From the NCBI RefSeq assembly GCF_024808255.1, contig NZ_JANTYS010000004.1:310001-374000 (forward strand): a DNA stretch of 64,000 nt. Reading direction: 5' to 3'. Source of the stretch: Mucilaginibacter dorajii (GTDB lineage: Bacteria > Bacteroidota > Bacteroidia > Sphingobacteriales > Sphingobacteriaceae). Below are positions 1-7,048 of the stretch, piece by piece (the stretch's first letter is position 1; each line of letters starts with the position of its first letter). The notes below the pieces were generated by a model. The model was not told where the DNA came from, made no database searches, and saw only the letters and a program-made list of their open reading frames with translations. Position numbers and translations under genes: made by a program.

Positions 1-108
1 TTTTGTAGTAATATTATATTCCCAAATGCCGGCATTAATGTTATCAATAATTTGAGCAAGGTGTTGCTTGCTATCATCAGAAAATTTATGCCCTTCAGAA
101 AAACTCAT
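1..108 (-). CDS. N-terminus of a PAS-domain signalling protein (cut by window edge)
   Basis: The minus strand reads 36 codons from an ATG at 108 with no stop before the window edge. The peptide starts MSFSEGHKFSDDSKQHLAQI and runs on to IIDNINAGIWEYNITT. The last part resembles the first strand and helix of a PAS fold (a helix ending in NINAGIWEYN), as found at the start of PAS-type sensor kinases and diguanylate cyclases. The output domain lies outside the window, so the activity is unknown. An imperfect promoter (TTG, 18 bp, TAGCTTGT) lies about 30-60 bases upstream on the same strand. Identity as a PAS protein is an inference from a short peptide. Confidence 0.55.
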   Translation of the reverse strand, partial: MSFSEGHKFSDDSKQHLAQIIDNINAGIWEYNITTK

Positions 109-511
109 ATTTTAAATAAACCCCTTTACTCAGTTATTGACACAAGCTAATAGTAAAATATGTGCCACAATTATGAAACCACCCCATTTACAACCGTTAG
201 TTGTATTTGTTTTGTATATCGCGTAGAATTTTATAGTAATTAGGGGATTCCAAATATAAGATTTGGCTTGATTATAAATCATTCAAATACTGATAATTAC
301 AAAATAATTATAATCTTTAAAATTTAAGTAATTATAATGAAAATCGATTCGAAAAAAATATTTTCAGGAATTTTATTAGCTTTTTAATGTTTAAACGACA
401 AATGAGGATTGAAAAAACTTATAATATCGTAGGTGAAACAATTTCCACAAAAAAAAATAAAAAGGTTACAAAATGCCCAAATTGGTTAATGTTTGATATT
501 AATGTCCTATT
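109..511. other. AT-rich intergenic stretch without a recognisable gene
   Basis: This 403-bp spacer lies between the start of the PAS protein gene and the stop of the AlkD-like gene, both on the minus strand. It is strongly AT-rich with stops in all frames. I see no RNA gene, no clear terminator hairpin and none of the palindromic repeats that fill other spacers. The only candidate site is the weak promoter for the PAS gene at about 133-165 on the minus strand. Confidence 0.5.
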
Positions 512-1195
512 TTACAGGCACTTTATAGTTGTTTGACTGGAAATTGTTTTTTTTAGTTCTGCTAAAGCGTTGCTGGCTATCCATTTAGCAGATTTATGAT
601 TTTGTGTGCTGATGCGCTCTGCGGTATTTATAGCTTCTGCTTTTAAAATCTCATTTTTTTTGCCAATTTGCCTCAACGCCCAATTAACAGCCTTTTTTAC
701 AAAATTGCGATTGTCCCATGCTTCACGTTCTATGACCGCAAAAAAGGGTATAAATGCCTCATTTGTTGCCTTCTTATTGTGCACGGCATATTCGGCCATT
801 AATACAAACCCCGCGCGTTTTACAAACTCTTCAGTGCGGGCACTAAATTCAATGGCTTTGGTTATGGCAAATGGCGTACGATCAAACAGATTCCCGCATA
901 GCTGGTCGCAAAGGTCCCAGGAATGGAAATCTTCTGTCCAGTTATCAATTTGTTGTTCTGTAACCATGGCCGGATCATCCACCAGGGATGCTAAAATGCG
1001 GGCTTCATGAATACCGGTAACCCAAAGTTCAAGAGCAAGGTTATGATCTTTTGTTATGCCTTTAGCTATTTTACGTATATCCGGCAGTTTAACGCCCAAT
1101 GCCTGGGAGTTATCAATGCCGAAGCGTTGCATCCCCGCGAGATAATCTGGATTAGCCCGTTGCTTCAGGAGGGCTATAATTTTTTCAACCTGCAT
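512..1195 (-). CDS. DNA alkylation repair protein, AlkD-like HEAT-repeat family
   Basis: A 227-aa all-helical protein of the DNA alkylation repair family (AlkD-like, HEAT-like repeats), which removes or binds alkylated bases such as 3-methyladenine and 7-methylguanine. Family landmarks are WDLCDQLCGNLFDR near residue 93 and RNFVKKAVNWALRQIGKKN near residue 160. The C-terminal tail (TISSQTTIKCL) looks unstructured. The ATG follows the stop of the upstream YCII gene directly (TAA then ATG), so the two are translationally coupled and probably one operon. The family call is secure; whether it is a glycosylase is not shown. Confidence 0.88.
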   Translation of the reverse strand: MQVEKIIALLKQRANPDYLAGMQRFGIDNSQALGVKLPDIRKIAKGITKDHNLALELWVTGIHEARILASLVDDPAMVTEQQIDNWTEDFHSWDLCDQLCGNLFDRTPFAITKAIEFSARTEEFVKRAGFVLMAEYAVHNKKATNEAFIPFFAVIEREAWDNRNFVKKAVNWALRQIGKKNEILKAEAINTAERISTQNHKSAKWIASNALAELKKTISSQTTIKCL

Positions 1196-1660
1196 TTAGT
1201 CAGAAAAATTTTCACTTTCAAGCGTATGATGAATTTTTACAACTTCCATTAACGCGGCCGAGCAATAAAACGGATGTAGTTCCATTATCAACGCCCCCGC
1301 TTTTATAGCCGGGTCGGTTTCGGTAAGTGTTTTGGCTTCTTCAAGGGTTGTCACGTTAAAAATAAAGATGCCCTTTATAGACTGGTCATCTAAAAACGGA
1401 CCTGCCACCACTAATTTACCTTCGTCGGCCAGTTTTGAGATATTCTTTAGATGTGCCATTTGCAGCTCCATTCTTGCTGCTGAATCCTTTAGCCGGTTTG
1501 GCCCCTCCTTTAAAAAGGCCATCACATACCTTTTCATCCCAAATTTATCCGCGCCCAGCTTCTTGGCAAGGGCTGCGTCGTAAACAGGTTTTGTTGGTTT
1601 TTGAGCAAAACAAGCAATACCAATAAAAATAAAAGTGATAAGCAGGGTAAGTTTTTTCAT
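1196..1660 (-). CDS. Secreted YCII-domain protein
   Basis: A 154-aa protein with a signal peptide (MKKLTLLITFIFIGIACFAQ, cut likely after AQ) followed by a ferredoxin-like YCII-related domain. The domain is seen in KRYVMAFLKEGPNR, HLKNISKLADEGKLVVAGPF and LEEAKTLTETDPAIKAGAL. YCII proteins are small and mostly of unknown function; a periplasmic or secreted form is common in Bacteroidota. It starts 27 bases after the stop of the broken toxin gene and ends exactly at the ATG of the alkylation-repair gene, so all four genes may share a transcript. The ATG is favoured because it opens the signal peptide. Confidence 0.85.
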   Translation of the reverse strand: MKKLTLLITFIFIGIACFAQKPTKPVYDAALAKKLGADKFGMKRYVMAFLKEGPNRLKDSAARMELQMAHLKNISKLADEGKLVVAGPFLDDQSIKGIFIFNVTTLEEAKTLTETDPAIKAGALIMELHPFYCSAALMEVVKIHHTLESENFSD

Positions 1661-1687
1661 GAAATGGGGGCATTAGATTGTTATATT

Positions 1688-1978
1688 TCAGACCTTTTTT
1701 TGGATGTCTTCTATTGTCAAAAAAGCTAATAGTATTAATCTATCTCCTTCAATTCTATAAAACAAGGTATTGTGTTTGGTTATAACAAAACCCCTGATTT
1801 GTTTTTCCTCGTTTTCTAATGTACCTATTTCAGGGTTTTGAGCAATGATGTCTATTATCCTATAAGTTCGGGTAACAAAGTTCCTGGTTACATTATCACT
1901 CCATTCTTGTTGAAGATACTCGATAATTAAATTAAAACTGGTGCTTGCTCTTTGGTTCTAAACGATTACTTTAGCCAT
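1688..1978 (-). pseudogene. RelE/ParE-type toxin gene with an amber codon at position 7
   Basis: Reading the minus strand from the ATG at 1978 gives MAKVIV, a TAG at 1958-1960, then 89 open codons to a TGA at 1688-1690. After the stop the peptide reads NQRASTSFNLIIEYLQQEW near the start, FVTRTYRIIDIIAQNPEIG in the middle and TKHNTLFYRIEGDRLILLAF near the end. This is the pattern of RelE/ParE-superfamily toxins in both sequence and length (96 codons). The position of the stop is usually Trp or a similar residue (V-x-W-x-x-R-A), so one G-to-A change (TGG to TAG) explains it. No ATG follows the stop. The ATG overlaps the last 13 bases of the intact antitoxin gene, the usual antitoxin-toxin layout. 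Either the toxin is dead or expression needs amber readthrough. Confidence 0.8.
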
Positions 1979-2202
1979 TTATCATGCTGCTGTTTCATCT
2001 GCTCGTGGCTTACCAAATTCTTCTCCTCGAAGCTTTCATCATAGGCCAGTAACAACTCTTGTTTTTCAGTTTCACTCAGGTTTTTCCACAAATTACCGGT
2101 TTGGTTATTATTTAACTGTTGTATAAGTTGATAATTGCCTTTTAAAAGTTGCTCATCATCAATAGTTTCTATTAAATGATGGAAATCTTCTTTAATGTTC
2201 AT
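1966..2202 (-). CDS. Antitoxin of a ParD/ParE-like module
   Basis: A 78-aa acidic helical protein ending in LVSHEQMKQQHDKWLK, a tail typical of small Bacteroidota antitoxins encoded just before ParE-like toxins. The middle segment LSETEKQELLLAYDESFEE also fits this group. Such antitoxins wrap the toxin through the C-terminal helix and often repress their own promoter through the N-terminal part. The gene overlaps the toxin frame by 13 bases. It is intact although the toxin carries an early stop, so it may survive as an orphan antitoxin. A good promoter lies 14-41 bases upstream. Confidence 0.75.
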   Translation of the reverse strand: MNIKEDFHHLIETIDDEQLLKGNYQLIQQLNNNQTGNLWKNLSETEKQELLLAYDESFEEKNLVSHEQMKQQHDKWLK

Positions 2203-2215
2203 AGCTCTTGATTAA

Positions 2216-2243
2216 CAAAGTTAAATTACAAAAATCTTTTCAA
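2216..2243 (-). promoter_or_regulatory. Bacteroidota-type promoter for the antitoxin gene
   Basis: On the minus strand a TTG (2243-2241) is followed after 17 bases by TAACTTTG (2223-2216), an exact match to the TAnnTTTG -7 box. The antitoxin ATG begins 13 bases further on, at 2202. Confidence 0.55.
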
Positions 2244-2245
2244 TA

Positions 2246-2274
2246 ACAAAAAAGCCGGGCAAAGCCCGGCTTAA
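2246..2274 (-). terminator. Rho-independent terminator after hpd
   Basis: On the minus strand AAGCCGGGC, loop TTT, GCCCGGCTT forms a 9-bp GC-rich stem that runs into a T-tract. It lies 18 bases after the hpd stop codon. Confidence 0.85.
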
Positions 2275-2290
2275 AATCTGAGGCAATTTA

Positions 2291-3439
2291 TCAAAGATTC
2301 CCTCTCAATTCCTGTTCACGCTCAATAGCCTCAAACAGTGCTTTGAAATTGCCGGCGCCGAATGATTTGGCTCCTTTACGCTGAATAATTTCAAAGAAAA
2401 GGGTAGGCCTGTCTTCAATGGGTTTGGTGAATATCTGCAACAGATAACCTTCATCGTCCCGGTCAACCAAAATGCCTAATCGTTTTAGCGGTCCAAGGTC
2501 TTCATCAATATGGCCAACGCGGTTGGTCAGTTCATCGTAATAGGATGTTGGAACGGTTAAAAATTCAACGCCACGACTTTGTAATTCGGTTACTGTAGCA
2601 ACTATATCATGTGTTGCCAGGGCTAAGTGCTGTACACCCTCGCCTTCATAAAATTCAAGGTATTCTTCAATCTGCGATTTCTTTTTGCCCTCGGCCGGCT
2701 CATTAATAGGGAATTTAACGTAACCGTTGCCGTTGCTCATTACCTTGCTCATCAAAGCCGAGTACTCGGTCGAGATCATTTTATCGTCAAAGGTTAAAAT
2801 GTTTTTGAAGCCTAAAACTTCTTCATAAAAATTAACCCATTCGTTCATTTTATGCCAGCCTACGTTGCCTACACAGTGGTCAACATATAATAAGCCGGTA
2901 TCGGTAGGATTATACTTGGTTTCGTGTCTTTCGTAGCCAGGTAAAAATAATCCCCTGTAGTTTTTACGTTCGATAAAAAGGTGAACGGTCTCGCCATAAA
3001 GCTTAATGCCGCTGCTGCGTACTTCGCCATTTTCATCGCTTAGTGTGGCTGGCTGCTGGTACGGTTCAGCACCCCTGCTAACCGTTTGTTCAAACGCATC
3101 GTAAGCATCATCTACCCATAAGGCTAACACCTTTACGCCATCGCCATGTTTTTTAACGTGTTCGGCTATCGGGTGATCTGAATGCAGTGGAGTGGTTAAT
3201 ACTATCCTGATCTTTCCCTGTTGTAAAACATAGGATGCGCGGTCGCGTACCCCAGTCTCCGGTCCGGCATAAGCCAGATCCTGGAAACCGAAAGCGGTTT
3301 TATAAAAGTGGGCTGCCTGCTTGGCGTTGCCTACGTAAAACTCAACATAATCTGTACCGTTTAAGGGTAAAAAGTCAGCCCCCTCTAAATCTCCCCCTGT
3401 AGGGGAGACTTTTTTATTTATTTTATCTATAGTTTGCAT
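2291..3439 (-). CDS. hpd: 4-hydroxyphenylpyruvate dioxygenase
   Basis: A 382-aa non-haem iron enzyme that turns 4-hydroxyphenylpyruvate into homogentisate in tyrosine breakdown. Two vicinal-oxygen-chelate domains are visible: NGTDYVEFYVGNAKQAAHFY near residue 25 opens the first, and DHCVGNVGW near residue 187 opens the second. Probable iron ligands are the His in DHCVGN, the first His of HLALATHD near 270 and the Glu of FFEIIQRKG near 350. I chose the ATG at 3439: a longer frame from 3544 would overlap hmgA and translate the repeat between the genes. Residues about 11-22 (VSPTGGDLEGAD) are encoded by one arm of that repeat, so the N-terminus has been rewritten by an element. It is downstream of hmgA and followed by a strong terminator. 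Confidence 0.95.
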   Translation of the reverse strand: MQTIDKINKKVSPTGGDLEGADFLPLNGTDYVEFYVGNAKQAAHFYKTAFGFQDLAYAGPETGVRDRASYVLQQGKIRIVLTTPLHSDHPIAEHVKKHGDGVKVLALWVDDAYDAFEQTVSRGAEPYQQPATLSDENGEVRSSGIKLYGETVHLFIERKNYRGLFLPGYERHETKYNPTDTGLLYVDHCVGNVGWHKMNEWVNFYEEVLGFKNILTFDDKMISTEYSALMSKVMSNGNGYVKFPINEPAEGKKKSQIEEYLEFYEGEGVQHLALATHDIVATVTELQSRGVEFLTVPTSYYDELTNRVGHIDEDLGPLKRLGILVDRDDEGYLLQIFTKPIEDRPTLFFEIIQRKGAKSFGAGNFKALFEAIEREQELRGNL

Positions 3440-3499
3440 TGTAGTGTTTTTTTTAGTTTTCTTAAAGCCCTCCCTTCCGGGGAGGGTTTGGGTGGGGCT
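3378..3499. repeat. GC-rich palindromic element straddling the hpd start codon
   Basis: Two palindromic modules bracket the start of hpd. One (3378-3412) reads CCCCCTCTAAATCT then CCCCCTGTAGGGG and GAGACTTT. The other (3464-3499) reads AAAGCCCTCCCTTCCGGGG then AGGGTTTGGGTGGGGCT. The same two modules, in the same order, form a compact 85-bp element after porT (19798-19882). Here they are separated by about 50 bases holding the hpd ATG. One end lies in the hmgA stop codon (TAG followed by CCCC) and the other within hpd codons. Confidence 0.85.
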
Positions 3500-4652
3500 A
3501 TTGCCAGCTTTTATAATAATTCTCGTCCTCAATTTTAATAGCATCTTCGGTCAGCATCAGCGGCCTGAAGGGGTCTATCATTACGGCCAATTCGTCTGTT
3601 GATTCTTTGCCTATTGATTTTTCTACCGAACCCGGATGTGGGCCGTGCGGGATACCCCCTGGATGTAGCGTGATCTGCCCTTTTACCACGCTTTTACGGC
3701 TCATAAAATCGCCATCAACGTAATACAAAACTTCGTCGCTATCTACATTGCTATGGTTATACGGGGCAGGAATAGATAGCGGGTGATAATCAAACTTACG
3801 GGGTACAAAAGAGCAAATGACAAAATTATTGCCTTCAAAGGTTTGATGCACAGGCGGTGGCTGGTGCAGCCTGCCGGTTATGGGTTCAAAATCATGAATA
3901 GATAGCGCCCAGGGGTAATGGAAGCCATCCCAGCCAATAAAATCAAAAGGGTGTGTGCCGTAGATGTATGGGTATATAAGTCCTTGTTTTTTGATGAGGA
4001 TTTTGAAATCGCCATGCTCATCGTAGGTTTTTAGGTCGGCAGGGCGTTTGATGTCACGCTCGCAATAGGGGGAGTGCTCCATCAGTTGCCCGTATTGATT
4101 ACGATAGCGTTTTGGCGGGCGGATAGGGCTGAAGCTTTCAATGATAAACAACCTGTTATCGGCACTGTCAAATTCCATCTGGTAAATGGTACCGCGCGGA
4201 ATCACAAGGTAGTCGCCATATTGAAATTTGATATTGCCAAAGCCCGTTTTTAGCGTTCCCGAACCTTCGTGAATAAAAACCACCTCATCGGCCTGGCTAT
4301 TTTTGTAAAAATAATCTGTCATTGACTGACGCGGGGCGGCCAGCGAAATATGCAGATCGCTGTTTACCAGCACAGGCTTACGGCTTTGCAGGTAATCATC
4401 TTCGGGCTGTACGTTAAAACCGATGAGGCTGGTATGTTTCAAGTGCTTTTCGCGCGCTATTTTGGGTTCAACGCTATACGGCTCGCCCAAAGTTTTAACA
4501 ATAGTAGGCGGATAGGCATGATAAACCAGCGAATAAAGGCTCGAAAAACCTTCGGTAGATACCAGTTCTTCGGCATAAAGTGTACCATCGGGCTTACGGA
4601 ATTGCGTATGCCGCTTAGGCGGAATAGCTCCTAATGAATGATATACAGGCAT
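3498..4652 (-). CDS. hmgA: Homogentisate 1,2-dioxygenase
   Basis: A 384-aa cupin-type iron dioxygenase that opens homogentisate to maleylacetoacetate, the step after Hpd. Family signatures include FIHEGSGTLKTGFG and GDYLVIPRGTIYQ in the N-terminal half, SFSPIRPPKRYRNQYGQL in the centre, and the metal-site region FDYHPLSIPAPYNHSNVDSD plus LHPGGIPHGPHPG in the C-terminal half. The ATG at 4652 gives MPVYHSLGAIPPKRHTQFR, the usual N-terminus of the bacterial form. The stop codon TAG is the first base triplet of a palindromic repeat, and hpd follows after 58 bases on the same strand, so the two are probably co-transcribed. Confidence 0.96.
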   Translation of the reverse strand: MPVYHSLGAIPPKRHTQFRKPDGTLYAEELVSTEGFSSLYSLVYHAYPPTIVKTLGEPYSVEPKIAREKHLKHTSLIGFNVQPEDDYLQSRKPVLVNSDLHISLAAPRQSMTDYFYKNSQADEVVFIHEGSGTLKTGFGNIKFQYGDYLVIPRGTIYQMEFDSADNRLFIIESFSPIRPPKRYRNQYGQLMEHSPYCERDIKRPADLKTYDEHGDFKILIKKQGLIYPYIYGTHPFDFIGWDGFHYPWALSIHDFEPITGRLHQPPPVHQTFEGNNFVICSFVPRKFDYHPLSIPAPYNHSNVDSDEVLYYVDGDFMSRKSVVKGQITLHPGGIPHGPHPGSVEKSIGKESTDELAVMIDPFRPLMLTEDAIKIEDENYYKSWQ

Positions 4653-4664
4653 GGTGTTTTAAAT

Positions 4665-5107
4665 TGGTTAAGTAGTGCTGTTGGAAAGTTGAAATGTTTT
4701 AAAGTTACAAAGTTGCCTTTGTCGTTTTAAAGGATTTCAAATAATTAACAGTTTAGTATGGGGGAAAGTTTTAAGGCTCAAATGATTGAAAGTTGAAATG
4801 TTTTATTACACTCAAATCAAAACGTCGATAGCTTTACAACATTTGAACTTTTAAACCTTGCAACAAGAGTTAGTATTGAGCCAATACGGCTTTAGCAAGC
4901 ATAGCATCCCTGAATGATGATGCATCGCTCATTGAGGTAAGCCCCAGGGAAAAATAAAAATGTTTTTGGATGCTCATGGTTTATACAATACGAAGTTAGT
5001 TTTTTTATTTGAGAATTTGAAGATTTGAGAATTTGAAAATTACCGGAAGGTTCTGGGTACTAAGAAATAATTTTCAAATCTTCAAATTTTCAAATCTTCA
5101 AATTCAA
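4665..5107. repeat. Two word-repeat arrays in the hmgA/fahA divergent spacer
   Basis: The 490-bp spacer between hmgA and the fumarylacetoacetase gene holds two arrays. The first (about 4689-4865) repeats variants of GTTGAAATGTTTTAAAGTT and its complement (CAACATTTGAACTTTTAAAC). The second (5008-5103) is an inverted repeat: TTTGAGAATTTGAAGATTTG on the left, and CAAATCTTCAAATTTTCAAA on the right after about 26 bases. A 35-codon minus-strand frame at 4870-4977 has no recognisable domain and I do not call it a gene. Any shared regulation of the divergent tyrosine genes would have to act through this spacer. Confidence 0.75.
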
Positions 5108-5112
5108 TTCAT

Positions 5113-5120
5113 TAGCTTTG
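5113..5120 (+). promoter_or_regulatory. -7 box for the fumarylacetoacetase gene
   Basis: TAGCTTTG matches the Bacteroidota TAnnTTTG -7 box and lies 22 bases before the ATG. No convincing -33 element is seen; the upstream sequence is the repeat arm. Confidence 0.45.
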
Positions 5121-5142
5121 AAATAACCAACCATTATAATCT

Positions 5143-6138
5143 ATGAAATTAGTATCCTACAAAACCGAAGACCGGGAGCATTTGGGCATTTTTATCAATG
5201 GCCATATTTACAATCTCAACTCCTGCGATAAGCTGATCCCGGATAATATGAACGAATTTTTGTGGGGTGGCGATGAATTGATGGATCATGCGCGTAAAGT
5301 ACATGCTGCTATAAGCAGGGGCAAGATGGAAGCCAAAGAGGAACTGTTTTTTGAGTTGATGGCCCCGGTACCGCATCCATCGTCATGCAGGGATGCTTAT
5401 GCCTTCAGGCAGCACGTGGAGACCGCACGCCGTAACCGCAATGTACCCATGATCCCAGAGTTTGACCAATACCCGGTATTTTACTTTACCAACCATAACG
5501 CCATACAAGGCACCGGTGAAATTGAGTGTATGCCAGATCATTTTAAACAACTTGATTTTGAATTGGAAGTTGCCGTGGTGCTTAATAAAAAAGGCCGCAA
5601 CATAAGAGCGGCAGAAGCGGATGGTTTTATTGCAGGCTTCATGATCATGAACGATATGAGCGCCCGCACCCTGCAAATGGAAGAAATGTTATTGAACCTT
5701 GGTCCTGCAAAAGGAAAAGATTTTTCGACGGTACTTGGTCCATGGCTGGTAACGCCCGATGAACTGGAAAAATATAAAGTTGACGCTAAACCTGGTCATA
5801 CCGGTAATGCCTATAACCTAACCATGAAATGCGCAGTTAACGGTAAGCAGGTATCGGCAGGTAACCTGGCCGATATGGAATGGACTTTTGCCGAGATCAT
5901 TGAACGCTGCGCCTACGGTTGCGATGTATTGCCTGGTGACGTAATAGGTTCTGGTACGGTTGGCACAGGTTGTTTCCTGGAACTTAACGGAACCGGATTA
6001 TTAAATGATGCCAATTACCAAACTCAGTGGCTGCAACCTGGCGATCTGGTTGAAATGGAAGTAACGGGCCTGGGCATGCTGGGTAATATCATTACCAAAG
6101 CAAAGGAAGATTTTTCAATATTGGGGTTGAAGAAGTAA
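5143..6138 (+). CDS. Fumarylacetoacetate hydrolase family protein
   Basis: A 331-aa protein of the fumarylacetoacetase family, which cleaves fumarylacetoacetate to fumarate and acetoacetate using a metal ion. The metal-binding acidic residues are visible as FELEVAVVLNKKGRNI near residue 142 and in GFMIMNDMSARTLQMEE near 165. Conserved glycine-rich turns GDVIGSGTVGTGCFLELNG (near 265) and LQPGDLVEMEVTGLGMLGN (near 295) complete the fold. It is divergent from hmgA-hpd, and together they cover 4-hydroxyphenylpyruvate to fumarate except maleylacetoacetate isomerase, which is not in the window. Context makes the tyrosine role very likely, although the family has other hydrolases. Confidence 0.9.
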   Translation: MKLVSYKTEDREHLGIFINGHIYNLNSCDKLIPDNMNEFLWGGDELMDHARKVHAAISRGKMEAKEELFFELMAPVPHPSSCRDAYAFRQHVETARRNRNVPMIPEFDQYPVFYFTNHNAIQGTGEIECMPDHFKQLDFELEVAVVLNKKGRNIRAAEADGFIAGFMIMNDMSARTLQMEEMLLNLGPAKGKDFSTVLGPWLVTPDELEKYKVDAKPGHTGNAYNLTMKCAVNGKQVSAGNLADMEWTFAEIIERCAYGCDVLPGDVIGSGTVGTGCFLELNGTGLLNDANYQTQWLQPGDLVEMEVTGLGMLGNIITKAKEDFSILGLKK

Positions 6139-6185
6139 CAGGGAAAGTGTTGTTGTTCCTTTATCAATAGCAAGTTGTAGATCCC

Positions 6186-6218
6186 AGACTTACGAAGTTT
6201 TCAAAACTTCGTAAGTCT
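6186..6218. repeat. 16-bp perfect palindrome between convergent genes
   Basis: AGACTTACGAAGTTTT and its exact reverse complement are separated by a single C. A near-identical copy lies at 50802-50834. Both copies sit between convergent gene ends, so a role as a two-way transcription stop is plausible, although neither arm has a long T-tract. Confidence 0.9.
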
Positions 6219-6228
6219 TTCGTCGTTT

Positions 6229-6930
6229 TCAAAAAGCATATTCATTCCCTTTAATATGATAATCTGCAGGCACATGTGTTTTCTCAAACCTATCATAACC
6301 GGGTTTTAATGTTTTCCAGAACGCTGTGTAGGGTTGATGCGCATAAAAACTCATGTGCGCGGCATCCATCCTGAACGGAAAGATATCAAGATTTACTTTT
6401 TGCTGGCCACCTTCAAATGCTTTATAAACCAGGGTGTAAATTTCTTCAATTCGAGGGTCGGTCATGGCATAACAGCCTATGGACGCACAATGCCCATGGA
6501 TCATGATGGCATCACCGGTGTAACCTTTTAGGCGTTCTAATTTGTTTGGGTAACCAACGTTGATAGCCAGGTAATAATTGCTTACCGGGTTTAGCTGCTT
6601 AGGCTCAATGGTATAAAACCCCTCCGGGCTTTTATTGTCGCCGCTCTTGGTTTTAGTGCCCAGGTTGCCCGAGTAATAACAAATTTCGTAAGTTTTAAAC
6701 AGTTTATATGTAGGACCGTTTTTGACCCAAACCTCCAGGGCGTTCTGGTCTTTAAATATGCGGATGTAGATTGAAGTAATGGTTTTGAAGCCTTTATTGC
6801 TTAATTCCATTTGCAGTTTTGGCCACACGTTGAACCGCACGTCACTTGCACGTTTGCTATCGGGTAGATCATGCTTGGGGCCAATCACCATAAAGCAGGA
6901 AATCAGCAGAGAGCAGAATAACTTCGACAT
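6229..6930 (-). CDS. L,D-transpeptidase family protein (YafK/DpaA-like)
   Basis: A 233-aa exported protein with the YkuD-type catalytic motif HGHCASIGCYAMTD near residues 152-165, where the His and Cys are the catalytic pair. Upstream segments TKSGDNKSPEGFYTIEP and NYYLAINVGYPN match the YafK/DpaA branch. Related enzymes form or cut unusual peptidoglycan crosslinks or release Braun's lipoprotein. The N-terminus (MSKLFCSLLISCFMVIG) is a signal sequence. I chose the ATG at 6930 over a TTG seven codons earlier. It is convergent with the fumarylacetoacetase gene across the palindrome. Confidence 0.88.
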   Translation of the reverse strand: MSKLFCSLLISCFMVIGPKHDLPDSKRASDVRFNVWPKLQMELSNKGFKTITSIYIRIFKDQNALEVWVKNGPTYKLFKTYEICYYSGNLGTKTKSGDNKSPEGFYTIEPKQLNPVSNYYLAINVGYPNKLERLKGYTGDAIMIHGHCASIGCYAMTDPRIEEIYTLVYKAFEGGQQKVNLDIFPFRMDAAHMSFYAHQPYTAFWKTLKPGYDRFEKTHVPADYHIKGNEYAF

Positions 6931-7048
6931 TGATAAGGATTTTTCTATCAATAACGAAATTTTAATTTGTTTATTTTGTTTTATTAAGAATTAAATTCTG
7001 ATATCTTAAGCTGTTAGATAGTTATGCGGTGTTAAATGATTAATTAAA

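Noticed and set aside
130..170. A possible sigma-54 promoter (TGGCAC then TTAC) upstream of the PAS gene
   Set aside because: The -12 element lacks the invariant GC, and a housekeeping-type TTG/TAGCTTGT pair fits the same place better.
3440..3544. A longer hpd start at 3544
   Set aside because: It would overlap hmgA and translate the spacer repeat; the ATG at 3439 is the better start.
4870..4977. A 35-codon minus-strand frame upstream of hmgA
   Set aside because: Too short, no recognisable domain, and lies among repeats. It could be chance.
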